Source: Thiorhodovibrio frisius (GTDB lineage Bacteria; Pseudomonadota; Gammaproteobacteria; Chromatiales; Chromatiaceae). Taken from it: 64,000 nt of DNA. The notes below the pieces were generated by a model that was given only the letters and a program-made list of their open reading frames with translations, ran no database searches and was not told where the DNA came from. Positions 9,324-18,202 of this stretch are shown in pieces. The stretch is taken from assembly GCF_033954835.1 (NCBI RefSeq), contig NZ_CP121471.1, forward strand, positions 1,406,001 through 1,470,000. Direction: 5' to 3'. Numbering within the stretch: position 1 is the first letter of the stretch; each line of letters opens with the position of its first letter. The position numbers and the translations under genes are program-made.

Positions 9324-11489
9324 ATGGCAGATAAAGACGATCTGGAAATTCTTGCGCCCGTACTTGAGGCTCTAAACGGAGATGACTTGAATGTTGCTCT
9401 TCGGGCTTATGATGGCTTGGTGAGGGATGCTCCGGAAGTCAGCGGCTATCATGTGAACCGGGGTAATATCCTGCAAGCCTTGGGGCGCCCAAATGAAGCG
9501 CTCGAAGCCTTCGATTGGGCCATCAGGGTATCGCCGAGTGATCCGGTTTCGCATTTTAATCGGGGGAACCTTCTTCGTGCCATTGGGAGGGCAGCGGAAG
9601 CCATTGAAGCATATGGTAGGGCAATCACTTTTAATTCACATTTTGCCGAGGCATTTCTTAATCGCGGCATTGTTCTCAAAGGCATGGGCCGAAATCAGGA
9701 GGCACTGGAGGCCTATGATAACGCCGTCGCTGAAAACCCAAGCCTCTTTCTTGCCCATTACAACCGGGGAGTTCTGCTGCAAGAACTTGGTAAGCACGAA
9801 GATGCGCTGCGGGCTTTTGAAGCGTCAATTGATATCAATCCGAGATATGCAAAAGCGCAGAATAATCGAGGAAACCTTCTGAGGGTATTCGGGCGTAATG
9901 AAGAGGCAGTGCAGGCGTTTCGGTTGGCACTGGAGATTGATGGAAAGTGCATTGAGGCGCTGATTAATTACGGGAACTTCTTGCGCAGTCAAGGAATGTT
10001 GCAGCAGGCGCTGGGATATCTTGACTCGGCAATTCACCTGAATCCTGCCTCTACTGAGGCGCATCTCAACCGTAGCGCCACTTTGCAGGAAATGGGGTAT
10101 TTTCATCGAGCGCTTGAAGCGTGCGATTCGGCTTTGGCACGAGATCCGGATTCAATTTCCGCGCGCCTTAATCGTGCTGGAATTTTGAAGGATCTCGGAT
10201 TGTCTCAGAAGGCCATGGATGAATACGACTGGGTGATAGCACGTAAGCCGGACCTAGCTGTTGGACATTCCAATCGCTTATTTTCCCTGCACTACTGGGA
10301 AGAGAACGTGCAAAGAGCAATTTTCCCTGCTGCACTTGAGTATGGCCGTGAATTTGGTTACGCGGCGAACGAAGGACCTTATACGAAGAATAAAAGAAAT
10401 CAAGCTAAATTGCGTGTCGGCTATGTGTCGGCCGATTTCCGCTGTCACTCCGTCGGGTTTTTCTTGCAGCAGGTGTTTGCTCACCATGACCTTCAGCAGA
10501 TTGAGCTATTTGTCTACAATAACGGTGAGGTCAGGGATAATCTAACCGAGGCGCTGTCGGGAAAAGTAACGCATTGGGTCGATATTCTCGGTCTTCCGGA
10601 TGATAGCGTGGCAGATCGTATTAGAGCAGATGGTATTGATATCCTGGTCGATCTCTCGGGGCATTCGGCGGGGAATCGTCTGCCTGTATTCGCTATGCGC
10701 CCGTCCCCGGTCCAAGTCAGCTGGCTTGGGTATTTCGGAACCACTGGCCTCAGCGCGATGGATTATGTGATCGGGGATGGGGTCGTGACACCAGCCGGAT
10801 GCGAAAAATACTTTGTCGAAAGAATATACCGGCTTCCGGGTTGTTATCTTTGCTACACGCCACCCGCGCTGGATATTGATACCAGTCGCCTTGGAGGCAA
10901 GGCAAGGGAAATCACTTTCGGAAGTTTCAATAATGTCGCAAAGATTTCAGATTCTACGATTAAACTTTGGGCACGGGTGTTGGATGAGTCAAAAGATAGT
11001 CGATTGGTCCTTCGCGATAAGTCATTCACCGAACTGTCAATGAGGAAGCGGATGCTGGCGCGTTTTGGGAGTTTTGGGCTCGCGGCGGAGCGTTTGAGCT
11101 TAGAGCCAGCTTTGGGTCGGAGGGAATATTTAGAGTCCTATCGGCACATCGATGTTGCTCTCGATCCTACACCCTATGGTGGGGGTACGACTACGGCAGA
11201 CGCTTTGTGGATGGGGGTGCCTGTTGTTACGCTTCGCGGAAAGACGTGGGCTGGCAGAATCAGTACCAGTATTCTGAATGCCCTAGGAATTCCCGAGTTT
11301 TCAGCTCAGGATGAAAACGAGTACGTGTCCATTGCGTCTTCATTGGCGAGAGATAGAGAAAAAAAGGAGAAACTGGCAAGGGAATTGAGAAGGAAGATGC
11401 TTTCGTCGGGCTTTTGTGACGGTGCTTGGTTTACGCAAACGCTTGAAGCAGCTTACCGAACAATGTGGTCGGATTGGTTTACTACGTGA
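9324..11489 (+). CDS. TPR protein with GT41 (SPINDLY/OGT-like) glycosyltransferase domain, paralog 4
   Basis: 721 residues: about nine TPR repeats (residues 30-320) and a GT41 domain with VGYVSADFRCHSVGFF near residue 365, DLSGHSAGNRLPVFAMRPSP, WLGYFGTTGLSAMDY, FGSFNNVAKIS and DPTPYGGGTTTADALWMG. It is the last of the three co-directional GT41 genes. It departs from the others at family positions (CHSVG for NHPVG, KIS for KLS, ADALWMG for AEALWMG), so its donor or acceptor preference may differ. It converges on the sulfotransferase gene, with 89 bases between the two stop codons. Confidence 0.9.
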   Translation: MADKDDLEILAPVLEALNGDDLNVALRAYDGLVRDAPEVSGYHVNRGNILQALGRPNEALEAFDWAIRVSPSDPVSHFNRGNLLRAIGRAAEAIEAYGRAITFNSHFAEAFLNRGIVLKGMGRNQEALEAYDNAVAENPSLFLAHYNRGVLLQELGKHEDALRAFEASIDINPRYAKAQNNRGNLLRVFGRNEEAVQAFRLALEIDGKCIEALINYGNFLRSQGMLQQALGYLDSAIHLNPASTEAHLNRSATLQEMGYFHRALEACDSALARDPDSISARLNRAGILKDLGLSQKAMDEYDWVIARKPDLAVGHSNRLFSLHYWEENVQRAIFPAALEYGREFGYAANEGPYTKNKRNQAKLRVGYVSADFRCHSVGFFLQQVFAHHDLQQIELFVYNNGEVRDNLTEALSGKVTHWVDILGLPDDSVADRIRADGIDILVDLSGHSAGNRLPVFAMRPSPVQVSWLGYFGTTGLSAMDYVIGDGVVTPAGCEKYFVERIYRLPGCYLCYTPPALDIDTSRLGGKAREITFGSFNNVAKISDSTIKLWARVLDESKDSRLVLRDKSFTELSMRKRMLARFGSFGLAAERLSLEPALGRREYLESYRHIDVALDPTPYGGGTTTADALWMGVPVVTLRGKTWAGRISTSILNALGIPEFSAQDENEYVSIASSLARDREKKEKLARELRRKMLSSGFCDGAWFTQTLEAAYRTMWSDWFTT

Positions 11490-11578
11490 ATATATTTCAG
11501 ATAATAGGCTTTTGTTTCGTTTTGCTAGATCGGGCATTTTCGTTGTAACCAAATTGTGCTTTGTACAGTGTTTTGGAT

Positions 11579-13321
11579 TCACGAATTCAATGCCTTTTCT
11601 AGGTCCGTGAGGAATTTTTTGTAATTTCGCCAATGGGATATTCTCGTTGTGTATATTGGCTTTCTAACCTGTTCAGCACTTGCTGTTTTGATTTCCCGCT
11701 TATTCAAGTGGGGGGTCAGGCATTCAGAATGAAAAGGGAGACTGCAGTGGGTAAGCAAGCCTCTAATCACAGGTTCTGGTTCGCGGACGAGAGATTCGTA
11801 GTCGACGTGATGAATCTTTAACGGAAGCACTGTCTCCCAATGTTTCATGACCTTGAGGTATTCGCTGTAATAGCGTCCGAGCATTAAAAAACTATTGGCA
11901 TAGCCATGGCCATTTTCAAAGGGATTGGTGAAAATCGACCAACAGGTGGCCATCGGGTTGCGCCGGCAATGGATAATGGTTGCCTTTGGGAAAAGTTTAA
12001 CGATGAACCATAAGTAAGCAAAATTATGACAGTTTTTGTCGACGACGTGTTTGGCTTTGTTATCGAATGTGTCGAGGTAATTCAGATACCCGTTCGCGAT
12101 GGCTTTGACTTGATTTTCAGGGATATCTTCAAGGCGGGTTCCGCCATTCCGCTCCTGTTGGACGAGGAGGTCCGTTTTTTCGGATATCCACCCAAGTTCA
12201 CCCGCGCCATGTACAAGGGGATGGCAGTCAAGCATTTGCTCGACCAGGCTTGTACCGGAGCGTGGCATACCTACCACGAAGATTGGTCGTCTAGTTGGAT
12301 GCGCGGTGGACCCATGGCTTGAAAAGAATGATCGTGTGATCCGAGACCGAATCCATCGGATGTAAGTATAGCCGTTGTCGTGGCTTATGCCTTCGTCTTT
12401 CTGGTGATATTCGCGCGCGATGCTGTAATGCCGAAACGCGCGGGCATAGTCGGCTTTCTGCTCGTAGAGAGACGCAAGCATAAGATGCCCTGTTCTGAAA
12501 TCAGTAACCTGGCATTGGCTCGCTTTCAATGCTAGGTGACATTCGGTGATGGCATCCTCTATTCGGCCCGGCTTTTTCAGGCATACCGCAAGTTGGAGTC
12601 GGACGTTGGCGTTATCCGGGTCAATGGAGAGCGCAGCCCGAAAATCATTGATTGCAGCGCACCAACGAGATTGGGCTTTTCTTACTGTGGCGCGGTTGAT
12701 ATAGGCAGCCGCGTAGAAAGGGTTTAGTGAAATAGCTTGACTGAAAGCTTTGATCGCTTTTTCAATTTGGTTAGTACGTTTGCAGGCGACTCCGAGAGTG
12801 TTTAGAAGTCTCGCTTGATCCTCCCCTGTTGTTTCTGCTTGGCGACATATGCTAATAGCATCGTCGTATTGGCCCTTGTCAATGAGCAGGTTGGCATAGC
12901 TCAAGGCGGACGAGTGGTTGGTTGGGTCTAGGGAGAGAGCTCGTTGATAGGCGAGAGAGGCATCATCGGTGCGGTTGGTTTCCTCGAGTAACAGGCCGTA
13001 TGCGCGATGGTAGTCTGCAACCGAGGGATTTACTTCAATGGCCGTGCGCAGGTATTTCTCACTTTCTTGGTAATCGGCATGGCGGAGCAAGATAGTTCCT
13101 AAGAGGTAGGCGACACGGCCGCGTTGCGAGAGCGGGAGAAAGGGAAATGCTTCCCTATACAGGTCAACGGCCTGATGGAGGTCTCCTTGTTCGTGGCATA
13201 TCAATGCCTTCTCTAGTGCGTTCGCCATGTCGAGCGGAGTGTCTAGCAGTCGGTTTTGTGATGTAGGCGCATCCATCGATATCAAAACTTTTGTACTCGT
13301 GAGTTGGCGCGTTGTAGGCAT
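11579..13321 (-). CDS. TPR-repeat sulfotransferase
   Basis: 580 residues: an N-terminal array of about eight TPR repeats (residues 30-300) joined to a sulfotransferase domain. The PAPS-binding 5'-phosphosulfate loop is FVVGMPRSGTSLVEQ near residue 347, followed by HPLVHGAGELGW. The 3'-phosphate region contains VVDKNCHNFAYLWFI and IIHCRRNPMATCWSIF. The domain order matches bacterial TPR/sulfotransferase fusions related to protein-tyrosine sulfotransferases. It lies between the GT41 genes and a TPR methyltransferase, so it may sulfate the same protein or its glycan; this is inference. Convergent with GT41 paralog 4 and same-strand with the methyltransferase gene 101 bases upstream. Confidence 0.88.
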   Translation of the reverse strand: MPTTRQLTSTKVLISMDAPTSQNRLLDTPLDMANALEKALICHEQGDLHQAVDLYREAFPFLPLSQRGRVAYLLGTILLRHADYQESEKYLRTAIEVNPSVADYHRAYGLLLEETNRTDDASLAYQRALSLDPTNHSSALSYANLLIDKGQYDDAISICRQAETTGEDQARLLNTLGVACKRTNQIEKAIKAFSQAISLNPFYAAAYINRATVRKAQSRWCAAINDFRAALSIDPDNANVRLQLAVCLKKPGRIEDAITECHLALKASQCQVTDFRTGHLMLASLYEQKADYARAFRHYSIAREYHQKDEGISHDNGYTYIRWIRSRITRSFFSSHGSTAHPTRRPIFVVGMPRSGTSLVEQMLDCHPLVHGAGELGWISEKTDLLVQQERNGGTRLEDIPENQVKAIANGYLNYLDTFDNKAKHVVDKNCHNFAYLWFIVKLFPKATIIHCRRNPMATCWSIFTNPFENGHGYANSFLMLGRYYSEYLKVMKHWETVLPLKIHHVDYESLVREPEPVIRGLLTHCSLPFHSECLTPHLNKREIKTASAEQVRKPIYTTRISHWRNYKKFLTDLEKALNS

Positions 13322-13422
13322 TGATGTGTCTCTTTGGGACTGAGTTCTTTAACTTCCAGTTCTGACCACAGTTACCGTTAGAGCGAGCAGTTGTGCGTAA
13401 AAACAGGCATGGCGTTCTGGTT

Positions 13423-14554
13423 TTATAACCCGTTTAGCGAAGAGACAAAGTTTTGGATGTCAGCCTCGCAATTTTGCGACAAACTAAGAATCTGCGGGAG
13501 GTGTGCTGCATATTCTAGGTAATCGATTTCGATCCACTTGTCGATTAGTCCCTGCAGATTTTCCGATAGGTGGCGGGAGGTGGGGTCCAAATTTCTAACC
13601 AGGGCGAGACCGCTGGGAAAACTCGGGATTGTCATGATGACAAGGTCGGGTCTTTCCTGTTTGAGCAGCGGCACGATTTTCCAGGTGTCGCCGACCCAAA
13701 ACTTTGTTTGACGCTGGCGCGATGCGGTGATCGGGTCAAGCGGGTAAATGTCATGGAAAAGAATCAGCGAGCGGGGGTGACTGCTAGCTTCGACATGAAT
13801 GAAATCGCGGAGAGCTTGATCGAAACTGTGATAGCCATCTATAAAGCAGAAATCAATCGGCGAGTCGTCAAGTAATTTGGTTACTGTGTTTTGGCGAAAG
13901 AAGTCGTCGCTGGTTTGAGCGAATATTTTTGTCCAGGCTGTGATCGAAGTGTTAAGAATTGGCGCTGGATCAACACCAATACAACGCGTTGGTGGTCGGG
14001 CTTTTGCAAGGGAGGAGCCGGTCTCAATGCCAATTTCAAGGTAAGTTTCGGGTTGTAAATTGATGTGTAGCCATTCCAACCAATGATTGTAGGGCGGGCC
14101 GGGTAAACGTTGTTGGGCGAGTTGAATGTGATACTGAAAGAGTTCTTCGGAGTTATTGTTGATCTGTTCGCGAATACCCGCTAAAACGCTTTCTTGGATT
14201 CTTGCTTTCTCTGCCGCGAGGAGCTGTGCGCTCGCTTCGTCAAAGTCGCCATGTTTTATCAGGGTTTCAACGTAACTTTGCCAGAAGTGTCCTTCCGTTG
14301 GATTAGCGTGAACGGCTGCGCGGAACAAATCAATCGCGGTGTCGAGCTGGCCAGTGTCCGCGGCGATCACTCCCAAATTGTGATTGGCCTCGGCATGATT
14401 GGGTTGTTCGCGCAATATTTGGTGGTAAAGCGCCACGGCGTTTTCGAGTTTTCCGGCAGAGTGATAAGTGGCGGCTTCCCGAAATAGATGTTTAGGGTTT
14501 GCCCGGTCATTCTGGGGGGGGGGCTTCTTGTGGTGACTCGGATTCGTGTTTCAC
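13423..14554 (-). pseudogene. TPR-repeat class I SAM methyltransferase, frame broken by a ten-C run near the start
   Basis: The intact open part (13423-14436, GTG start, 337 codons) encodes TPR repeats (first about 90 residues) and a Methyltransf_24-type domain with the SAM loop YLEIGIETGSSLA and the acidic IGVDPAP. Translation upstream stays TPR-like (KHLFREAATYHSAGKLENAV) until a run of ten C on the coding strand (14514-14523). With nine C, a GTG at 14554, preceded at 6 bases by GGAG, would read in frame through the whole protein; with ten C it ends after about 16 codons. The gene is therefore phase-variable, recently broken, or the run length is a sequencing error. An internal GTG start could still give a shorter product. 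Confidence 0.7.
14514..14523 (-). repeat. Homopolymer of ten C in the 5' coding region of the methyltransferase gene
   Basis: Ten consecutive G on the + strand (C on the coding strand), about 30 bases after the probable GTG start at 14554. Runs of this length are classic slipped-strand mispairing sites. The reading frame on the two sides differs by exactly one base, so nine C would restore a continuous protein. Confidence 0.85.
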
Positions 14555-14639
14555 GGGTTTCTCCGAGATGGATTGGAATGGAGATCAGGAAAGCAGTCAA
14601 AAAGTTTAGCAAGTGGACTAATCATTGTTTGCGGGCTTC

Positions 14640-15363
14640 AAAAATGAGCTGTTAGCGAGACGCTGATTTATTCGACTTCGGGGACTTGGTTGTGTGCTAA
14701 GTGGCTGATAGGTCAAGGCCTTGATTTTTATAAACTGGATAATCAGCGTTTCCTTGGCGAATGTGTCGTAAGAGTGTGTTACATCGGGACTTCGGACAGA
14801 ATTCGGTGGCGGTGATCAACTCATTTAACCTAAATGCGCTAATCATTGCTTTTGCTCCTCAATTGTCAATGAATCCAGAATGTGGATGGTTTTGCGCGTG
14901 GATTCGGCATTCCTAGTGAGACGCTGCCGATGCTTACAACTGCTTGTGCGAGAATCCAGTGTGCCATGGTGAGCGGTGGTTATGCTAGCGCGCCCCCATG
15001 GTCTTGCTTTCGCGACGCGGGACTGACAGCGGTCGCCATCTGGTCTGCCTGCCCGACTGTGGTAGCCTTCGTTAGGCTGATGACGCACTTTACGTGAAAC
15101 AACAAGCCTCATCCTTCGGGGCGGTCGTTACCATGATCGTTAGGTCCACTTTGTGTTGCGATACAGTGTGCGAATACCGCCAGCAGGTTGGGGGTAGCCA
15201 AAGGATGCCGCTGCGTTGTCACCAATCAAGACCGAGGATGATATGACGCCTTGGTGGCGCGGATGGATGAAGGCATCAACGCCAACCATGAGGTGAATCG
15301 AGCCTCACACCTGGGCGTAACATGACCGCTTAGCGGCTCCAGCCTCGATCAAGGCAATCGGCC
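14640..15363. other. Gene-free stretch, no recognised content
   Basis: About 720 bases between the methyltransferase gene and the Rpn-type gene. Short open frames exist on both strands (for example 14843-15112 on the minus strand and 14882-15097 on the plus), but their translations show no family pattern and no good ribosome binding site. The stretch may hold decayed mobile DNA, since it borders the accessory island, but I see no transposase residue pattern or terminal inverted repeats. Confidence 0.4.
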
Positions 15364-16257
15364 ATGCAAACACTGCTCGACCCCACCAACGACTATGTCT
15401 TCAAACGCCTTTTTGTCGAGGCGCCCGAACTGCTGGTGGCGTTGATCAACGACCTGCGGCCCGATCTGCCCACGATTAGCTCGGTCAAAATCCTCAATCC
15501 CAACATTGAGCCCAGCGAACTCAGTGGCAAATACATCATCCTCGATGTGCTCGCTCGCGACGCCGAGGGCCACTGCTACAATGTCGAGATTCAGGTCCGC
15601 CGTTATGGCGCCTGGCACAAACGCGGGCTGTTCTACCTTGCGCGCACTCTCGGCGGTCAGCTGCTGGCTGGGGAAGACTACCAGGAACTTCGCAGCTCGG
15701 TCGGCCTGCACCTGCTGGCTTTCGACCTTTTTACCTCCACCGAAAGCGAGCGCCAGCAAGCCCTTTGGCGCTTTGAGATGCGCGATGAAACCCAGCCCCA
15801 GGTTTCGTTGGGGAACATCCTGCAAATGAACCTGATCGAACTCAACAAGGCTGATCGTCTTGGGCTCCCACCTGGGCCGCTGCGCGCCTGGATCACCTTT
15901 TTCAAGCACTGGCAGGAGGAACTCACCATGGCCGCTGTCGCTCACGAACCCGTCCAACAAGCCATGAACCGCATCCGCGTGCTCAGCGCCGATGAAGAAG
16001 CCCGCCGCCTCGCCTTCGTGCGCGAACGCGCGCTGCATGATGAGGTCTCTTTTCTGAATGAGGCAAAGCGTGAAGGTCATCGGGAAGGCCATCACGCCGG
16101 CATGGGCACCATGCTCAGGAAGCAAGTTGCCCTGAAGTTTGGCGCCTTACCCGACTGGGTGGACAAGCAACTCGCATCAGCGACAGATTCACAGCTGGAA
16201 GATTGGGTGGTGGGTGTATTGACGGCAGATTCGCTGGAAGACGTGTTTCACCAATAG
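15364..16257 (+). CDS. Rpn-family PD-(D/E)XK nuclease / putative transposase
   Basis: 297 residues with the beginning typical of this family (LLDPTNDYVFKRLF) and a PD-(D/E)XK core: IILDVLARD supplies the acidic residue and CYNVEIQVR the E-x-Q form common in Rpn proteins. Further family features are KRGLFYLARTLGGQL and, near residues 160-180, LIELNKA. A charged segment before the end contains EGHREGHHAG, the Gly/His/Glu-rich repeat often seen in these proteins. Rpn relatives stimulate RecA-independent recombination as DNA endonucleases. It stands at the left edge of the six-copy AAA/PD-(D/E)XK array and runs in the same direction. Confidence 0.85.
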   Translation: MQTLLDPTNDYVFKRLFVEAPELLVALINDLRPDLPTISSVKILNPNIEPSELSGKYIILDVLARDAEGHCYNVEIQVRRYGAWHKRGLFYLARTLGGQLLAGEDYQELRSSVGLHLLAFDLFTSTESERQQALWRFEMRDETQPQVSLGNILQMNLIELNKADRLGLPPGPLRAWITFFKHWQEELTMAAVAHEPVQQAMNRIRVLSADEEARRLAFVRERALHDEVSFLNEAKREGHREGHHAGMGTMLRKQVALKFGALPDWVDKQLASATDSQLEDWVVGVLTADSLEDVFHQ

Positions 16258-16260
16258 GCC

Positions 16261-16341
16261 GAGGTCGAATCGCTGGCGCGCCTGGAGGCCGGGCAAAAGG
16301 CGCTGGAGCTGCTCGTGTTGCGGAGCTTTTCGATGCTTTGA
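16261..16341 (+). pseudogene. Remnant of the coiled-coil membrane protein gene found intact at 19845-20354
   Basis: Bases 16266-16305 match the early coding part of the intact gene (ESLARLEAGQKAL, near 19949-19989), and 16315-16341 match its last codons (LRSFSML and stop, 20328-20354). About 330 bases between these two parts are missing, so the gene was reduced by an internal deletion. The following bases also resemble the segment between the intact gene and array copy 3, showing that a coiled-coil gene plus AAA/PD-(D/E)XK gene module once existed here too. Confidence 0.75.
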
Positions 16342-16382
16342 CGCGCCTTGATCGGAATCAGCAACCTGAAGGGGTGTTCCGG

Positions 16383-16523
16383 AAAATTCTCAAGAATCGC
16401 CGCTTAGTGTTCAATATCAAGGGTAACGATTACCGGCTGGTGGTGTCTGTTGTTTACTGCTATCAAGCGGTCTATGTGAAATTCATCGGTACCCATCGGG
16501 AATACGATGCCATAGCTGGTTGA
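16383..16523 (+). pseudogene. 3' fragment of a HigB-family toxin gene
   Basis: The translation of the last 46 codons, with LVFNIKGNDYRLVVSV and VYVKFIGTHREYDAI, is the conserved C-terminal half of HigB (RelE-superfamily mRNA interferase) toxins. The N-terminal half is missing: upstream in the same frame is the coiled-coil gene remnant. No HigA antitoxin gene follows; array copy 1 starts 43 bases later. It is a relic and unlikely to be a working toxin. Confidence 0.8.
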
Positions 16524-16566
16524 CTGATATGGTTTGGTGGCCGTTGCAAACTTTCAGGGGATAGCC

Positions 16567-18114
16567 ATGACGCGTCTATCGCTGCCCATCGGTATCCAGA
16601 CCTTCGCCGAGATTCGCGAAGGAGGGTACTACTATGTCGACAAAACGGGCTTTGCGTTGCGGCTGTTCTCCGAAGGGAAATACTATTTTCTCTCTCGACC
16701 GCGCCGTTTTGGCAAGTCGTTGTTTCTGGATACCCTGGCGGAGTTGTTGGGTGGCAACCGAGAGTTGTTCGCTGGCCTTGAGGCGGAGCATAAATGGGAC
16801 TGGAGTCGGCGTCATCCGGTGATTCGGCTGAGTTTCGGCGGTGGGGTGCTGCACAGCCGTGCCAAGCTCGATGAAAAGATCGATGAATTGCTCACGGACA
16901 ACCTCGACCGCCTGGGCGTGAGCGCCACGCACCGCAGCCCATCCGGGCGTTTGCAGCAGTTAATCAAAAGCGCCGCGACTGCTTACGGGGAAAAGGTTGT
17001 GGTCCTGGTGGACGAATACGACAAGCCGATTCTGGATAATCTCGGGGACAAGGAAGCCGCGCGGGCCATGCGCGATGGGCTGCGCGATCTGTATTCGGTC
17101 ATCAAGGACTCGGATGCCCACCTGCGCTTTGTCTTCCTGACCGGAGTGAGCAAATTTAGCAAGGTGAGCTTGTTTTCCGGGTTGAATAATCTGAAGGATA
17201 TCACCGTCGATGCGCGCTACTCTGCGCTCTGCGGTTATACCGAAGAGGATCTGGATGGCGTCTTCGCTCCCGAGCTGGCAGGTTTGGACCGCGAACAGAT
17301 TCGCGCCTGGTATAACGGCTACAACTGGACCGGCGATGCCGTTTACAACCCCTTTGACGTGCTGCTGCTATTCGACAGCCGGCTGTTCCGGCCATGGTGG
17401 TTTGAGACCGCCACGCCAACGTTTCTCATCGATGTCTTGAAGGACAGACACACCTGGCTGCCGGCACTCGGTGACTTGCGCGCCGATAGCGAACTGCTCT
17501 CCGCTTTCGATGTCGGCCATATCAGCACAGAGGCACTGCTGTGGCAGACCGGTTATCTGACGATCGACAGCCAAGAATTTGTCTTTGGCGAATATCGCTA
17601 TCGGCTGCGCTATCCCAACCGCGAGGTCTACCAAAGCCTCAACAACAGCCTGCTACGCGCCTGGACCGCCGACGGGCAGACAACCCTGGCCAACAAGACC
17701 CGCCTGGGCGACCTGCTGCTGGCCAATGACTTTGACGGCTTGAAAGACCTCATCACTGCCTTCTATGCCAGCATTCCGCACGACTGGTATCGCAACAACC
17801 CGATTTCCCAATACGAGGGCTACTATGCCAGCGTTTTCTATGCCTACTTTGCCAGCCTGGGGCTTGATCTGACGCCAGAAGAGAGCAGCAATGCTGGTAG
17901 GCTGGATTTGGCGGTCAAGTTCAATGGTCAGATTTACCTGATCGAATTCAAGGTGGTCGAGCACAGTGGCGAAGGCGCGGCCATGGCGCAGCTCAAGGCA
18001 AAGGGCTATGCCGATAAATACCGTAGCCAGGGCCAGTTGACTCATCTGATCGGGGTGGAATTCAGCGCCGAACAGCGCGCGGTAGTGGGCTTCGAGGTCG
18101 AGACGCTGAGTTGA
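16567..18114 (+). CDS. AAA-ATPase-like / PD-(D/E)XK protein, array copy 1 (blocks N1-C1)
   Basis: 515 residues. An AAA-ATPase-like domain (DUF1703-type family) with the P-loop variant FLSRPRRFGKSLFLDTL (41-57) and the Walker B strand VVVLVDEYDKPI (144-155) is followed by a C-terminal PD-(D/E)XK nuclease-like domain with GRLDL (D447) and YLIEFK (E460, K462), then QLKAKGYADKY. Start chosen at ATG 16567 because all six copies align from there. Block N1 (residues 91-145) contains LTDNLDRLGVSATHR; block C1 (289-382) contains DRHTWLPALGDL and QEFVFGEYRYRL. The molecular function of the family is not established; nucleic-acid processing or defence is inference. Confidence 0.88.
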   Translation: MTRLSLPIGIQTFAEIREGGYYYVDKTGFALRLFSEGKYYFLSRPRRFGKSLFLDTLAELLGGNRELFAGLEAEHKWDWSRRHPVIRLSFGGGVLHSRAKLDEKIDELLTDNLDRLGVSATHRSPSGRLQQLIKSAATAYGEKVVVLVDEYDKPILDNLGDKEAARAMRDGLRDLYSVIKDSDAHLRFVFLTGVSKFSKVSLFSGLNNLKDITVDARYSALCGYTEEDLDGVFAPELAGLDREQIRAWYNGYNWTGDAVYNPFDVLLLFDSRLFRPWWFETATPTFLIDVLKDRHTWLPALGDLRADSELLSAFDVGHISTEALLWQTGYLTIDSQEFVFGEYRYRLRYPNREVYQSLNNSLLRAWTADGQTTLANKTRLGDLLLANDFDGLKDLITAFYASIPHDWYRNNPISQYEGYYASVFYAYFASLGLDLTPEESSNAGRLDLAVKFNGQIYLIEFKVVEHSGEGAAMAQLKAKGYADKYRSQGQLTHLIGVEFSAEQRAVVGFEVETLS

Positions 18115-18202
18115 CGTGTGGTCTGGCCCAGGGCAAAACCCGGCCAGCCTGCTAGACTGCGACCGCAAGCAGAGATAACGGCCACTCGCCTCAGGTCCGC
18201 CT
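18115..18202 (+). repeat. 88-bp intergenic leader repeat before array copy 2
   Basis: Identical in all 88 bases to 23589-23676 and closely similar to 21953-22040. It holds an inverted repeat CTGGCC...GGCCAG (18123-18147) and the motif TGCTAGACT (18150-18158), which resembles an extended -10 element. It may work as a combined terminator/promoter unit between array genes. Its identity between two places shows it moves together with the flanking gene ends. Confidence 0.7.

Noticed and set aside
14843..15112. 89-codon minus-strand frame in the gap before the Rpn gene
   Set aside because: Arg/Ser/His-rich, no family features, no ribosome binding site; looks like random open sequence.
16203..16523. 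106-residue frame as a real gene
   Set aside because: Its first part overlaps the Rpn gene end and the deleted coiled-coil gene; only the last part is HigB-like. It is a chance fusion of remnants.
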